From Spisula solida (Eukaryota > Mollusca > Bivalvia > Venerida > Mactridae): a stretch of DNA of 64,000 bases. The notes below the pieces were generated by a model. That model worked only from the letters and a program-made list of their open reading frames with translations, searched no databases and was not told where the DNA came from. The stretch covers positions 7,958,501-8,022,500 of the forward strand of contig OX365952.1 of assembly GCA_947247005.1 (NCBI GenBank), read 5' to 3'. Within the stretch, counting starts at the first letter, position 1; every line of letters starts with the position of its first letter. Shown here piece after piece: positions 24,401-34,439 of the stretch. A program made the position numbers and the translations under genes.

Positions 24401-25015
24401 ATACTGAAAACTATATAAGGTCCATTCCGATGTGGAACAGTTTGGTAATGGTCATGCTCATACTGAAAACTATATAAGGTCCATTCCGATGTGGAACAGT
24501 TTGGTAATGGTCATGCTCATACTGAAAACTATATAAGGGTCATGCCAATGTGGAACAGTTTGGTAATGGTTATGCTTATATTGAAAACTATATAAGGTCC
24601 ATTCCGATGTGGAACATTTTGGTAATGGCCATGCTTATACTGAAAATTATATAAGGGCCATGCCAGGTGGAACAGTTTGGCAATGGTCATGCTCATACTG
24701 AAAACTATATAAGGTCCATTCCGATGTGGAACAGTTTGGTAATGGTCATGCTCATACTGAAAACTATATAAGGTCCATTCCGATGTGGAACAGTTTGGTA
24801 ATGGTCATGCTTATACTGAAAACTATATAAGGGTCATGCCAATGTGGAACAGTTTGGTAATGGTTATGCTTATATTGAAAACTATATAAGGTCCATTCCG
24901 GTGTGGAACATTTTGGTAATGGCCATGCTTATACCGAAAACTAGATAAGGGCCATGCCAAGGTGGAACAGTTTGGCAATGGTCATGCTTATACTGAAAAC
25001 TATATAAGGTCTGGG
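21451..25015. repeat. 60-bp minisatellite array, about 59 copies
   Basis: The unit is 60 bp and includes GAAAACTATATAAGG, a (C/G)ATGTGGAACAGTTTGG block and ATGGTCATGCT. Two unit types are interspersed, one with GGTCCATTCCGATGTGG and one with GGGCCATGCCAAGGTGG. Units often alternate, giving a 120-bp higher-order period. A ~540-bp block with ATTATATAAGGGCCATGCC then AGGTGG is repeated at about 24,100 and 24,640. Because 60 is a multiple of three, long open frames with 20-residue periodicity arise on the minus strand, but they are broken repeatedly by stops and single-base changes. Confidence 0.95.
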
Positions 25016-25067
25016 GGATAATTGACAGTTATGTAAATATTTTTAGTTGGTATTAGTCTCTTTAGAC

Positions 25068-25206
25068 ATTTATATTGAACATTTCTTATGATGGAGTCAA
25101 TGGATGATTTAAAAGTTATTAAAAATATTTTTTCCAGTTTTCAATTATTTCTGCTCCGATATTGTTACTCCATTTCCTTTTTGCTTTTATTATTTCTTCT
25201 TCTTTA
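25068..25206 (-). mobile_element. LINE-B 3' fragment, left part
   Basis: The stretch is homologous to the 3' end of the L1/Tx1-like element at 61,425-61,560 (ATATTGAACATTTCTTA, TTTTTGCTTTTATTATTTCT). It is cut at 25,207 by the insertion of a second LINE and resumes near 27,675. Confidence 0.7.
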
Positions 25207-25657
25207 ATAATAATAATAATAATAACGACTTTATTTTAAGAGGCCACACAGTTGGGCAAGCCCAGTCTTCCCTGTGAGCCTCTATGCAAAAACGTGTCTA
25301 CAGAAATCGTATGACATAAACAATAAACAGTCAGAAGTACACAACAAAATATAACAATATTATTTGATGATTTTTTCAACATGTCGCAGGTACTTTGCCA
25401 TTGAATATTTATTACATTGGCCACTGAGGTAGAAACAGGTATATTTGTTCAATGTACAACAGTAATTTTCATATGAGTCATTTACAATTGACAATTAGGG
25501 TTCAGGCACGTACCCGTAAGTGAAATAGGCAAGATGACTTCCGACAGGTAGTTAAAATCTAACTATGGTCTACATAAAATGCAACATGGTATCAAAGATA
25601 TTACGTTACATAGTCAAATTATTCACAAAATCTCATAATACATTTACATTAGGTTTG

Positions 25658-25870
25658 TCAATCAGAGTAGAACCATGATAGGTAAGACCTTTTGAAAGCT
25701 ATAAGAGAATTTGACTGGCGAATATTTAATGGTATATTGTTCCATATAACTGGTCCAGAATAAGCTAATGATTTTCTACAAAATTCAAGACGAGGTTTTG
25801 GTACATATAGTGTGTTGTTAGAGTGTGATCTTAAAGATCTGTTGTCTGATTCTTTAAACAGGTTTGACAT
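25658..25870 (-). pseudogene. LINE-A C-terminal part, shifted frame
   Basis: The segment MSNLFKESDNRSLRSHSN to SGPVIWNNIPLNIRQSNS matches the end of LINE-A copy 2 (SGPMIWNSLPLDVRNAQT). It is therefore the displaced C-terminus of the 25,831-27,444 frame. Confidence 0.85.
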
Positions 25871-27444
25871 GTATTCTGGAAAGATGATTTATATACAAAA
25901 ATTGCCTTTTTGTAGATGATGCGATCATGAAATTTCATCCATTTTAATTCTTGAAATACATTGTGAGAAGGTGCATCATAGGGTTGGTCCAGAATTATTC
26001 GTGCTGCTCTTTTCTGGAACTTGTATAGTTTATCAGTCAATGTGTCACTACAGTTACCCCATATTGTGCAGCAGTAATCAAGATGTGGCAAGATGTAGGC
26101 ATTGAAAAATATTTTTCTCATATGAGTAAAAAGAAATTGCTTTACTCTTAAAAGCAGGTATAGTAGTGAATTACATTTTTTAAGAATGTGTTCAACTTGA
26201 GTATTCCAGCTTAGCTTGTGATCAACATAGACTCCTAATATTTTTTCAACTTCAGCAAAGTCAATACTTTGATCATGAAGCAGAAGTTTATGGTCATCAT
26301 TTAAGGAATGTCTGTAAATATTGTTTGATGGAGAAATCACCATTGCTTTAGTCTTTTGAGGATTTGGTATCATTGAGTTTCTCCGACACCAATCATTGAC
26401 TGTATTCAGACTAGTTTGTAGGGTTTCATGAACAGTATGTAAGGATGGCCCAACTGCAGTGATAGTTGTATCATCTGCAAACTTGTCTGTAGAAGAGTTT
26501 TGTAAGTGCAATGGCAAATCATTAATGTAAAGAATGAATAGTATGGGTCCAAGGGCAGGGCCTTGGGGGACGCCTGATGTTATTTTAAGTGAAGATGATA
26601 ACTTTCCCTGTATAGACACTTGTTGGCTTCGTTCAGACAGATATGACTTAAACCAGTTCTGAGAACAATGGGAAATATTGTATTCTACCATTTTTTCAAG
26701 TGAAAGAGAGTGGTTAATCAGATCAAATGCCTTAGTAAGATCTAGAAAGACCGTCCCAACAAGTTGGTTATTGTTAATAGCATCAATCCATGAGTCTACA
26801 ATAGAAGTGAGAGCAGTATCACAGGAGTGATTAGAACGGAAGCCGGATTGGGTTTTATGAATAAGTGAGTGACTTTCAAGGTACTCTTTTAACGTGTCAC
26901 TAGCATGTTTTTCTAGGATCTTAGAGAGTACTGGAAGAATAGATATGGGACGATATTTGTTTGAATCTGAGTCTACAGCAGAAGTGAGAGCAGTATCACA
27001 GGAGTGATTAGAACGGAAGCCGGATTGAGTTTTATGAATAAGTGAGTGACTTTCAAGGTACTCTTTTAACGTGTCACTAGCATGTTTTTCTAGGATCTTA
27101 GAGAGTACTGGAAGAATAGATATGGGACGATATTTGTTTGGATCTGATTTGGATCCCTTCTTAAAAATTTGAACAACTTTAGCTGTCTTGAAAACTGATG
27201 GGAAACAGGATTTTGAAATACACTGGTTAAAAATATATGTTAGGGGGCCAGATATGATATTGGCACTCATTTTAAGATATTTAGCTCCCAATCCATCCAA
27301 TCCTGTTGATTTGCTTGCATCAAGTGCCAGGAGTTGTTTGGATACAAATTCTTGTGAAACATGAGGAATGGTAAAAGAAGTAGATTGGTTTATGTGACTG
27401 GTGACATATTCATGTAAGACAGTTTTGTCTTCTTTGGTTAACAT
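25831..27444 (-). pseudogene. LINE-A reverse transcriptase with in-frame 59-residue duplication
   Basis: The frame encodes a non-LTR reverse transcriptase that copies element RNA at the nicked target. Motifs in order are the fingers segment STGLDGLGAKYLKM, NKYRPISILPVLSKILEKH, motif A FLDLTKAFDLINH with the first catalytic Asp, motif B SGVPQGPALGPILF and motif C FADDTT with the catalytic Asp pair. LDYCCTIWGNCSD lies in the C-terminal part. A 177-bp tandem duplication (26,791-26,967 and 26,968-27,144) repeats 59 residues of the fingers/palm in frame. The frame is lost at about 25,865, where the C-terminal part continues in another frame (25,658-25,870). The jockey/CR1-type group is likely, but the clade is not certain. 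Confidence 0.9.
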
Positions 27445-27468
27445 TCATTTGGAGCCATTTTGAATACG

Positions 27469-27657
27469 TCAGTAAAAAATTTCAGCAGTTTTTTTAATAT
27501 CCTCTATTACATTCCCTGACTGGTCGGTGATAAAATTGGTTTGATGTTTGGATGATTTACAACACAGACCTTTCAAGTTTTTCCATAATTTCTTTGGATT
27601 ATTTTTATTTTCGTTTATCGTATCATTGTAAAATGACCTTTTGGCAGTGTGTATCAA
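27469..27657 (-). pseudogene. LINE-A segment upstream of RT, shifted frame
   Basis: The frame reads HTAKRSFYNDTINENKNNPK then LWKNLKGLCC and a run into ITDQSGNVIEDIKKTAEIF. This is the linker found just before the RT domain in jockey/CR1-like LINEs. A single-base shift near 27,480 separates it from the RT frame. Confidence 0.75.
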
Positions 27658-27674
27658 TTGATTGCGCCAGTATT

Positions 27675-27790
27675 TGTATGTTGTATAGTAATTTATTTGG
27701 GTGTTTTATATTTTCCATTTTCACTCTCAGAGTTGTAAAAAATAAACATCACTATTTTCGGTTATTATTTCTTTCTTGGTATGATTTATC
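27675..27790 (-). mobile_element. LINE-B 3' fragment, right part
   Basis: GTATGTTGTATAGTAATTTA and TTTCGGTTATTATTTCTTTC are shared with 61,580-61,680. It continues the fragment at 25,068-25,206, so LINE-A lies inside it. Confidence 0.7.
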
Positions 27791-28021
27791 ACCGAGTCCA
27801 ATCGTTCACTACGGGTAGACAGTTTATAACGCACGATGAGACAGTAATTTACCGATTGAAACACTAACCAAGGCAAGAAAATCGAATTTCAATGTTTCAA
27901 TTTTACCTCGATGGCTTAAACCTCCGAAATACACCTGATCTTAGTAATATCGTCAGTCTGTATTGTCTGTCAAATTCATCGCAAGTTAACACTAAAAAAC
28001 TTATTTTGTATGTAATCTTTA

Positions 28022-28790
28022 GTGCGGCCAAGATATTATTGCACAATATCATTTGCACATGCTAATTAGCCGACGGGTTCAATTTTTTAAACAGAATGGC
28101 GTGCTTATTTACAGTCATGGTCAATAAACGCTTGTTTCGTATTACGTTTTCGCAATATGAGCAAATATACGATACATTTTACATGTGCCTCGCTAGCTCA
28201 GTTGATAACGCTTTGGGAATACAATAATATTATGGATGGATGTTTTTGTGCTTTTTTGGTAATGAGATAAAATTCTACAGTTATAGTAAACTTTTTTTCT
28301 TTGTAAATCCCATTATGCATTGATTATCTTGTTACATTTCTTTCATTCGTATGCTTTCACTATTCTGTATATTTATTATTGTAATATTATATTTTATTAT
28401 ATTTCTCTAGAACAATTCATTATAACAGAAGTCTAATACATTATAGACACAATGTCTCGTCCTTGCAGCGTAAAACGATACGTTTAGCCATAGTTCGATT
28501 AAATACTGTGCAGTCGACACAAAGCAATACACAATAATTTGCGAAAAATATATAAATGAAACAGGTCCTGATGGGATTCGATCCCGGACCTTCTGCGTTG
28601 AGATTACAGACGTTACCACTAGACCATATAATAAGCACATTGATCTTCATTCTTAATTAAGTAGTTAAAAATAACTAAACAAGCGGTTAGATTATTATGA
28701 TTTATTTACTTACCCGCGTTTCATATGGACTGATCTAACCAGTGACGTTTACACAATGTTTTTGTGCCAGCCATCATATCTTGGCCGCAC
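28022..28790. mobile_element. 769-bp MITE-like element with TA target duplication
   Basis: The inverted ends GTGCGGCCAAGATAT and ATATCTTGGCCGCAC are flanked by TA on both sides, as for Tc1/mariner-type elements. The inside is non-coding and holds a tRNA-like segment at 28,562-28,632. Confidence 0.75.
28562..28632 (-). repeat. tRNA-derived SINE head or tRNA-like sequence
   Basis: On the minus strand an A-box-like TGGTCTAGTGGTAACG is followed about 30 bases later by a B-box GGATCGAATCC. These are the spacing and motifs of an RNA polymerase III internal promoter. The acceptor stem does not close and the anticodon arm is irregular, so it is better read as a SINE head than as a functional tRNA gene. 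Confidence 0.5.
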
Positions 28791-29310
28791 TATACATGTG
28801 TAATACATTTATTGTCGAAGATCCGTACTAATTTTTGACCTACGGTATTTACTCATTTCCTATCAGGTAGATTACTTCACTTGGGCAAGTTTCTCGTCAA
28901 TTGAAATTGTTTGTAAACGTTTCAGTCGAATTTCATATTTTTTATATCAAACTCGTAAGTATGACATCATCAAACTATTTATATGAAAGTGTCGCTTTCT
29001 TCCGATAATTATAGAAATAAACACTGATCTGCAGGATACTATATATCTAGCATAGGATTGCGACAGATACCGACCTAACTATTTAAAATTGTATATCTCT
29101 GTCTCTTATTTTCGTGTCTTCTCTTGAAATCTGTGCTTAATTTAATTAAGCTCAAACTTATGCGCTACATTGTTATTATACTAAAGTTCCCTACAATATT
29201 TACAAGATAACCATTGATGCAAAGCATCAAAGGGCGTCGTAAAAGAAATTCTGAAAACTGTAAAGACATATATAATTGATCTTCATAAGAAACAGCAGGT
29301 GTGGCATTTT

Positions 29311-29611
29311 TCAAAGTATATTGGCTATAGCGAATAATAACAAATATATTTTCGTTTTGAATATTAAGGAACTTAAATTTGAATGACTCAGATAACGAAT
29401 CTGTCCAAGATTTTGACTGACTTGTCCATAAAGTCGATTTCTTTCGTGCACTATTCCATCAACATCTCTAGGTAAAACATGGTTAATATCGCGCGAACAT
29501 TGAAAGAAAGCTAACAATGCTATAAGGGCCATAGCACTGCACTGATTACCACTAAATGGAGAAAAAATCGGGCTTCCTTGATGCATATTTCCTAAAGAAA
29601 CTCTTACCATT
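29311..29611 (-). CDS. exon with possible cysteine-peptidase (C76/OTU-like) motif
   Basis: A minus-strand frame follows the acceptor CTATTTCAG. It reads GNMHQGSPIFSPFSGNQCSA followed by MALIALLAFF, then DVDGIVHERNRLYGQV. The pattern HQG..F....G.QC...AL.AL....D.D.....LY resembles the catalytic-cysteine region of UL36-type (C76) or OTU-like deubiquitinase domains, which also occur in proteins of eukaryotic mobile elements. The resemblance is by eye and weak. The domain breaks off after about 75 residues, so the rest would lie in other exons or is lost. Confidence 0.35.
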
Positions 29612-29684
29612 CTGAAATAGACAGATAAGCTGTCTGCAAGTGGCTGCTTTTAAATTCTGACGGTCCAGCCACTACAGACAGACA

Positions 29685-29896
29685 CCAAATAGACCAAATA
29701 ATAATAATAAAATCTTTATTTTCTGAAGGTAACATGTTAAGACATATATACGTTAGAACAATACATATATTATTTACAACAAGGCTTTCTATTATTAAAA
29801 GTACATATATCAACAACATAAAACGAGAAACATCATTTACAATGTGTACAAATGCATAACCGTTTACGTTTAAAAAATGAAATAAAAAAATAACCC
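29685..29896 (-). mobile_element. short LINE 3' tail fragment with target duplication
   Basis: The (TAA)n tail followed by AATCTTTATTTTCTGAAGG has the organisation of the LINE-A 3' end but a different sequence. The piece is bounded by CAGACAGACAC on both sides (about 29,674-29,684 and 29,897-29,907), a plausible target-site duplication. It is a very 5'-truncated copy. Confidence 0.65.
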
Positions 29897-29923
29897 CAGA
29901 CAGACACTCATCTATAATAATAA

Positions 29924-30060
29924 TGATTCATTCATTCATTCATTCATTCATTCATTCATTCATTCATTCATTCATTCATTCATTCATTCATTCATTCATT
30001 CATTCATTCATTCAATCAATCAATCAATCAATCATTCATTCAATCACTCATTCAATCACT
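29924..30060 (+). repeat. (CATT)n microsatellite
   Basis: About 23 perfect CATT units are followed by CAAT and CACT variants. The open frame across it (Ile-His-Ser-Phe repeats) is an artefact. Confidence 0.97.
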
Positions 30061-30999
30061 TACTCATTCACTATTACACTCAGTCATATATACAGTTTAA
30101 GTAGTTGTGGGTAACAGACAGACAAATATATATTGAAATTATCACACGGCATATAGTCATAAAATACAAAGATGTACCTAAAACAGACAATAGATACACG
30201 ATCATATCCATAATTTGATCTCGACCTGATATTCTTTGCAATCACTGACAATATTTGCAATATTACAAATACAAATATGTGTCAATGACTGCAGAAATCA
30301 GGCCAGACGCTAAAAAATCACATTTTGAGATTTTTTCAAAATCTTAAAGAACAGCATTTTGTGAATAAATTCTGAAAATTTCAGATGATTCTGTCATTTA
30401 TTTATGATTTTACAGCACTTTTTGCACATATACTATAGACCAAAAAGAAACCAAAAAAATCGAACAGCTTTAAAAAATCATTCAAAAAGAAATATCCATG
30501 TTTTATGCTCTCTTCACCTTAAAATTTAAAATCAGGCAACTTGATCCGTTAAATTCATATAGTGCTCCTGTAACTGTGTTCTTTATTGACTATGGTTACT
30601 GTAGCAATTGCTCACATTGTAAAATAGTTACCATGGTAACACAGTATGTAAATTAATTGGCTAGTTGGTTCATAAGCTCATATTGAGTTTTTAATGTCAT
30701 TATATCTACAAGTACAGTTTAAGAATTTAAATTTTGAAATTAAATTTTATAAATATATTGGATATTTACAGAGTTATTGACCATTCTGCCGTTACTAAGC
30801 AACCTTACCAAATCATGAATGTTTCAGTAAATTCATAAACACTATAATAACAATTATTATATTACAACATCAAGAAACAAGACTGATTAAAATTCATATT
30901 TCTTTATTGACACAGTAACATTCATCAGTAAAAATAATACATATTATTCAAATTCAGGCTTTTTGGGTAAAGACATTAAAAAAATAAAGAAAATTGTGA
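30061..30999. other. AT-rich region, nothing recognised
   Basis: No coding frame and no repeat match were found within this stretch. Confidence 0.5.
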
Positions 31000-31850
31000 A
31001 TTTTTGGAAACAGTTCACTATAATATCATTATCAATTTTCTTTGATAAAGTGAAACTCATCATGACAGGCATGTGTTAAGATACAGTTTCAGATATGAAA
31101 ATTCTAGTTTCTGATAATATTGAAAAACTGATATTTTTGGGAAAACCCTGAACAAATGCAAAAGAAAAGTGGGAATTTTGGGAATTGGTAGAATACAAGG
31201 CCAATAATAACTTTATAAAAGTTAAAATCAATGTGACAGGCATGTGTTAAGATACAGTTTTAGATATGAAAATTCTAGTTTATGATCATATTGAAAATCT
31301 GATATTTTTGGGGAAAAACCTGAAAAAATGCAAAAGAAAAGTGGGAATTTTTGGAATTGGTAGAATACAAGGCCAATAATAACTTTATAAAAATTAAAAT
31401 CAATGTGACAGGCATGTGTTAAGATACAGTTTTAGATATGAAAATTCTAGTTTATGATCATATTGAAAATCTGATATTTTTGGGAAAACCCTGAACAAAT
31501 GCAAAAGAAAAGTGGGAATTTTGGGAATTGGTAGAATACAAGGCCAATAATAACTTTATAAAAGTTAAAATCAATGTGACAGGCATGTGTTAAGATACAG
31601 TTTTAGATATGAAAATTCTAGTTTATGATCATATTGAAAATCTGATATTTTTGGGGAAAAACCTGAAAAAATGCAAAAGAAAAGTGGGAATTTTTGGAAT
31701 TGGTAGAATACAAGGCCAATAATAACTTTATAAAAATTAAAATCAATGTGGCAGGCATGTGTTAAGATACAGTTTTAGATATGAAAATTCTAGTTTATGA
31801 TCATATTGAAAATCTGATATTTTTGGGAAAAAACCTGAAACAAGAGGGCC

Positions 31851-32897
31851 CAAAGGGCCCTAGGTCGCTCACCTGTCGTACTAGTGCATGCACACCCCTA
31901 TGGTGATCCTACACATTTTCTGAATAAAATTTAAGGAAATTCAGCCTCTATTGCAAGTTTTTGTATGATTTGACCATGTGACCTAGCGTTTGACCCCAGA
32001 TGACTTAATTAATATCAAACTTAACCTAGATTGTGTTGAGATGATTATTAGGACCAAATTTCATAAAGATTAAGTCGAAATTGTAACCTCTGGTGACTAC
32101 ACAGGGTTTAATTATGGTTCCAGTGGGGGTTGAACCCACGACCATCAGGAAAATGTACAAATACATGTTATAAAGACAAAACAATACCTAAACATTTATA
32201 AAAAAAAAAAAAAATTATGGTTCCAGTGGGGGTTGAACCCAAGACCATCAGGAAAATGTACAAATACATGCTATAAAGACAAAACAATACCTAAACACTA
32301 AAAAAAAAAAAAAAAAAAAATTATGGTTCCAGTGGGGGTTGAACCCACGACCATCAGGAAAATGTACAAATACATGCTATAAAGACAAAACAATACCTAA
32401 ACACTTAAAAAAATAAAAATAAAAAAATAAAAATTATGGTTCCAGTGGGGTTTGAACCCACGACCCTCAGAAAAACGTCTACGCTCCCTACAGAGCTTTG
32501 ATTTCCAATACACACCCCGCTTAAAATACTAGAATATTTTGATATTTGACCTTTACAAAACTGCTGTGAACCCTGATACACATTTTCATTGGTTGATGAA
32601 AGTTTATTGTATGTATAGAGGCAGAGAGTTTAGTGACCATGAAGACTACATGTTGAAAGGTTTAAAACAAGGTTTTTTCTATAATTTGACCTAGTGAGCT
32701 AGTTTTTGACCTCAGATGACCCAATATCGAACTTGACCTAGATTTTGTTGAGATGATCATTGTGACCAAGTTTCATAAAGATTAGGCCAAAATTGTGACC
32801 TCTAGAGAGGACATAACCCAATTGTTGACGGACGGACGGACGACGGACGAAGTGTGATCACAAAAGCTCACTCTGTCACTTTGTGACAGGTGAGCTA
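31851..32897. mobile_element. GCTCACCTG-family element inserted in satellite
   Basis: The ends are CAAGAGGGCCCAAAGGGCCC then GTCGCTCACCTGTC at the left, and GACAGGTGAGCTAAA at the right. GCTCACCTGTC is an inverted subterminal motif. The interior has ACCAAGTTTCATAAAGATTA-type motifs and a GACGGACGGACG run near the right end. The satellite monomer continues across it (CCTGAAA, then AATGCAAAAG), which shows insertion. It is non-coding and related to 41,977-42,172, 46,922-47,956 and 49,201-49,395. Confidence 0.8.
32111..32470 (+). repeat. four tandem copies of a tRNA T-arm-like unit
   Basis: Units start at 32,111, 32,214, 32,320 and 32,433. Each has GTTCCAGTGGGGGTTGAACC then CACGACC, which folds as a 5-bp stem (GTGGG/CCCAC) with a 7-base loop, like a tRNA T arm with a B-box. 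Poly-A tracts separate the units. It sits inside the GCTCACCTG-family element and looks like a SINE 3'-half amplified in tandem. Confidence 0.75.
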
Positions 32898-33119
32898 AAA
32901 ATGCAAAAGAAAAGTTAGAATTTTGGGAATTCGTAGAATACAAGGCCAATAATAACTTTATAAAAGTTAAAATCAATGTGACAGGCATGTGTTAAGATAC
33001 AGTTTTAGATATGAAAATTCTAGTTTATGATCATATTGAAAATCTGATATTTTTGGGGAAAAACCTGAAAAAATGCAAAAGAAAAGTGGGAATTTTGGGA
33101 ATTGGTAGAATGTAACTCT

Positions 33120-33534
33120 TCCAACAATTCCATTTTAATAAAGACAGAGCATGAAATAATCTTGTGAGAAATAATGCACAAACATCATTATTATAGACAA
33201 GAGCTGTCCACGAACAGCTCGCTCCGCTATTCGCAGCACCATGCTAGGATAGTACAATTATTGTATATTCAAAACAAAATGCTTCATAACAGCAGCATTA
33301 CCCTCTGCTGTGTAGAGGTTGGGGCTTCTAAGTCGAAAAAGGGGGATAATTCGGACAAATTATGCAGGACCGTTACCTACTCATGTGTAGGTCCTCTTGG
33401 TCATGAAGGTAAACAAATAAGCATTTCTTAGTCCAATAGGGGGGCATAATTTCAACAAAATGCTAAATAGTTATCTTCTCCTGTGTAGGGGTTGGGGTCA
33501 TGATGGTGAACAAGTAAGCAAAGTATCAATATAT
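33120..33534. repeat. probable dispersed repeat, unassigned
   Basis: AAGAGCTGTCCACGAACAGC followed by TCGCTCCGCTATTCG is self-complementary (AGCTGTCCACGAACAGCT). Two diverged direct copies of a GGGG.CATAATT..GACAAA..TG block follow at 33,340-33,470. It looks like a dispersed element, but its edges are not visible. Confidence 0.4.
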
Positions 33535-33673
33535 AAATAACACATAGCTTCGAGGGTGACAGTAAAAATGTCAGCCTGAGCAAAGTACTGTTACCCAAGG
33601 CCGAAGGCCGCGGGTGACAGTACTTTCCGAGGGCTGACATTTTTACTGTCACCCTCGAAGCTATGTGTTATTT
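33535..33673. repeat. 139-bp foldback hairpin
   Basis: The arms run inward from AAATAACACATAGCTTCGAG, pairing almost without gaps for about 60 bp. The apex is GGCCGAAGGCC. It is a foldback element with no coding capacity. Confidence 0.9.
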
Positions 33674-34439
33674 ATTTTATTACCCCAAACTTATTTCAGC
33701 GAGTATCTACTGTAAACCAAGAAATTATTTTATGCAATTTTATTTAGCAGTGCTCACATGTGGAAGAATTTGAAGAAATGATAAGTAGCCGCCAAAGAGT
33801 TCAAAACATAAATAATAGATGGACATCGGGGGAGACTTAAAAAACCCTAAATATTTATAGTCACGAATTTGCTGCTGATCGGCAAAAGCGGAAGTAAATT
33901 AGTTTACAGTTTTTTCGCGAATGACAGAAGACGTAACTGAAGATGACTGACAGCAAAAAGTGATGACAACAAACACTAAAAGTAATAAGAACCAACACTT
34001 AAATAACAATTTAATAACAACCCACTTATTTAATTACAATGTGCAACAATTTATATATAGTAATTATAAAACTTAATAATAGGGATTCTAATCGAGATGC
34101 CGAAACGACAATGCTATTCTAAACAAGAAAAAAGGTGATTTCACGCCCTATGGGTTTATTTTCGTATTTATGGAAGGATTTTTAAATATTTATATCAAAT
34201 TAATAACGAAGCTCTCTAGTTTCTGATTATATAATAATATTTAAAATAACACCAGTATTAATGAAATATTTATTTTAAAAATAACTTGCAAAAAGAAATC
34301 CAAATTCTGGAAACAACTCTGTTAAACTCACAAAGTCCCCTTCAACATACACAATAATTAAATGATAAGAAAAACAAAGTGCAGGCCCATTATGATAAAA
34401 CAATTCATGGAATATTGTTAAGATCAAACATTTTGGAAT
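33674..34439. other. AT-rich region, nothing recognised
   Basis: One short match, GGGATTCTAATCGAGATGCCGA at 34,081-34,102 in split form, corresponds to half of the hairpin at 38,533-38,567. The rest is featureless. Confidence 0.45.

Larger units (their letters stand above)
25207..27674 (-). mobile_element. LINE-A copy 1, non-LTR retrotransposon, 5' truncated
   Basis: The element reads on the minus strand. Its 3' tail is the (TTA)n microsatellite at 25,207-25,225, preceded by a 3' UTR shared with copy 2 (AACGACTTTATTTTAAGAGG here, AAGACTTTATTTATAGAGGC there). It contains a reverse transcriptase frame at 25,831-27,444 and frame-shifted flanks. It interrupts a LINE-B fragment. No endonuclease domain remains, so it is 5' truncated. 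Confidence 0.9.
31000..33110 (+). repeat. ~171-bp satellite, about seven units, interrupted
   Basis: Monomers carrying GACAGGCATGTGTTAAGATA start at 31,064, 31,234, 31,407, 31,578 and 31,750, and again at about 32,980, spaced 170-173 bp. Units are very similar, and variants (GGGAAAACCC versus GGGGAAAAACC) alternate. The array is split in one unit by the element at 31,851-32,897. No coding frame was seen. Confidence 0.92.

Noticed and set aside
28562..28632. Functional tRNA gene
   Set aside because: A and B boxes are present, but the acceptor stem does not pair and the anticodon arm is irregular.
29923..30114. Repetitive Ile-His-Ser-Phe protein
   Set aside because: It is the translation of the (CATT)n microsatellite.
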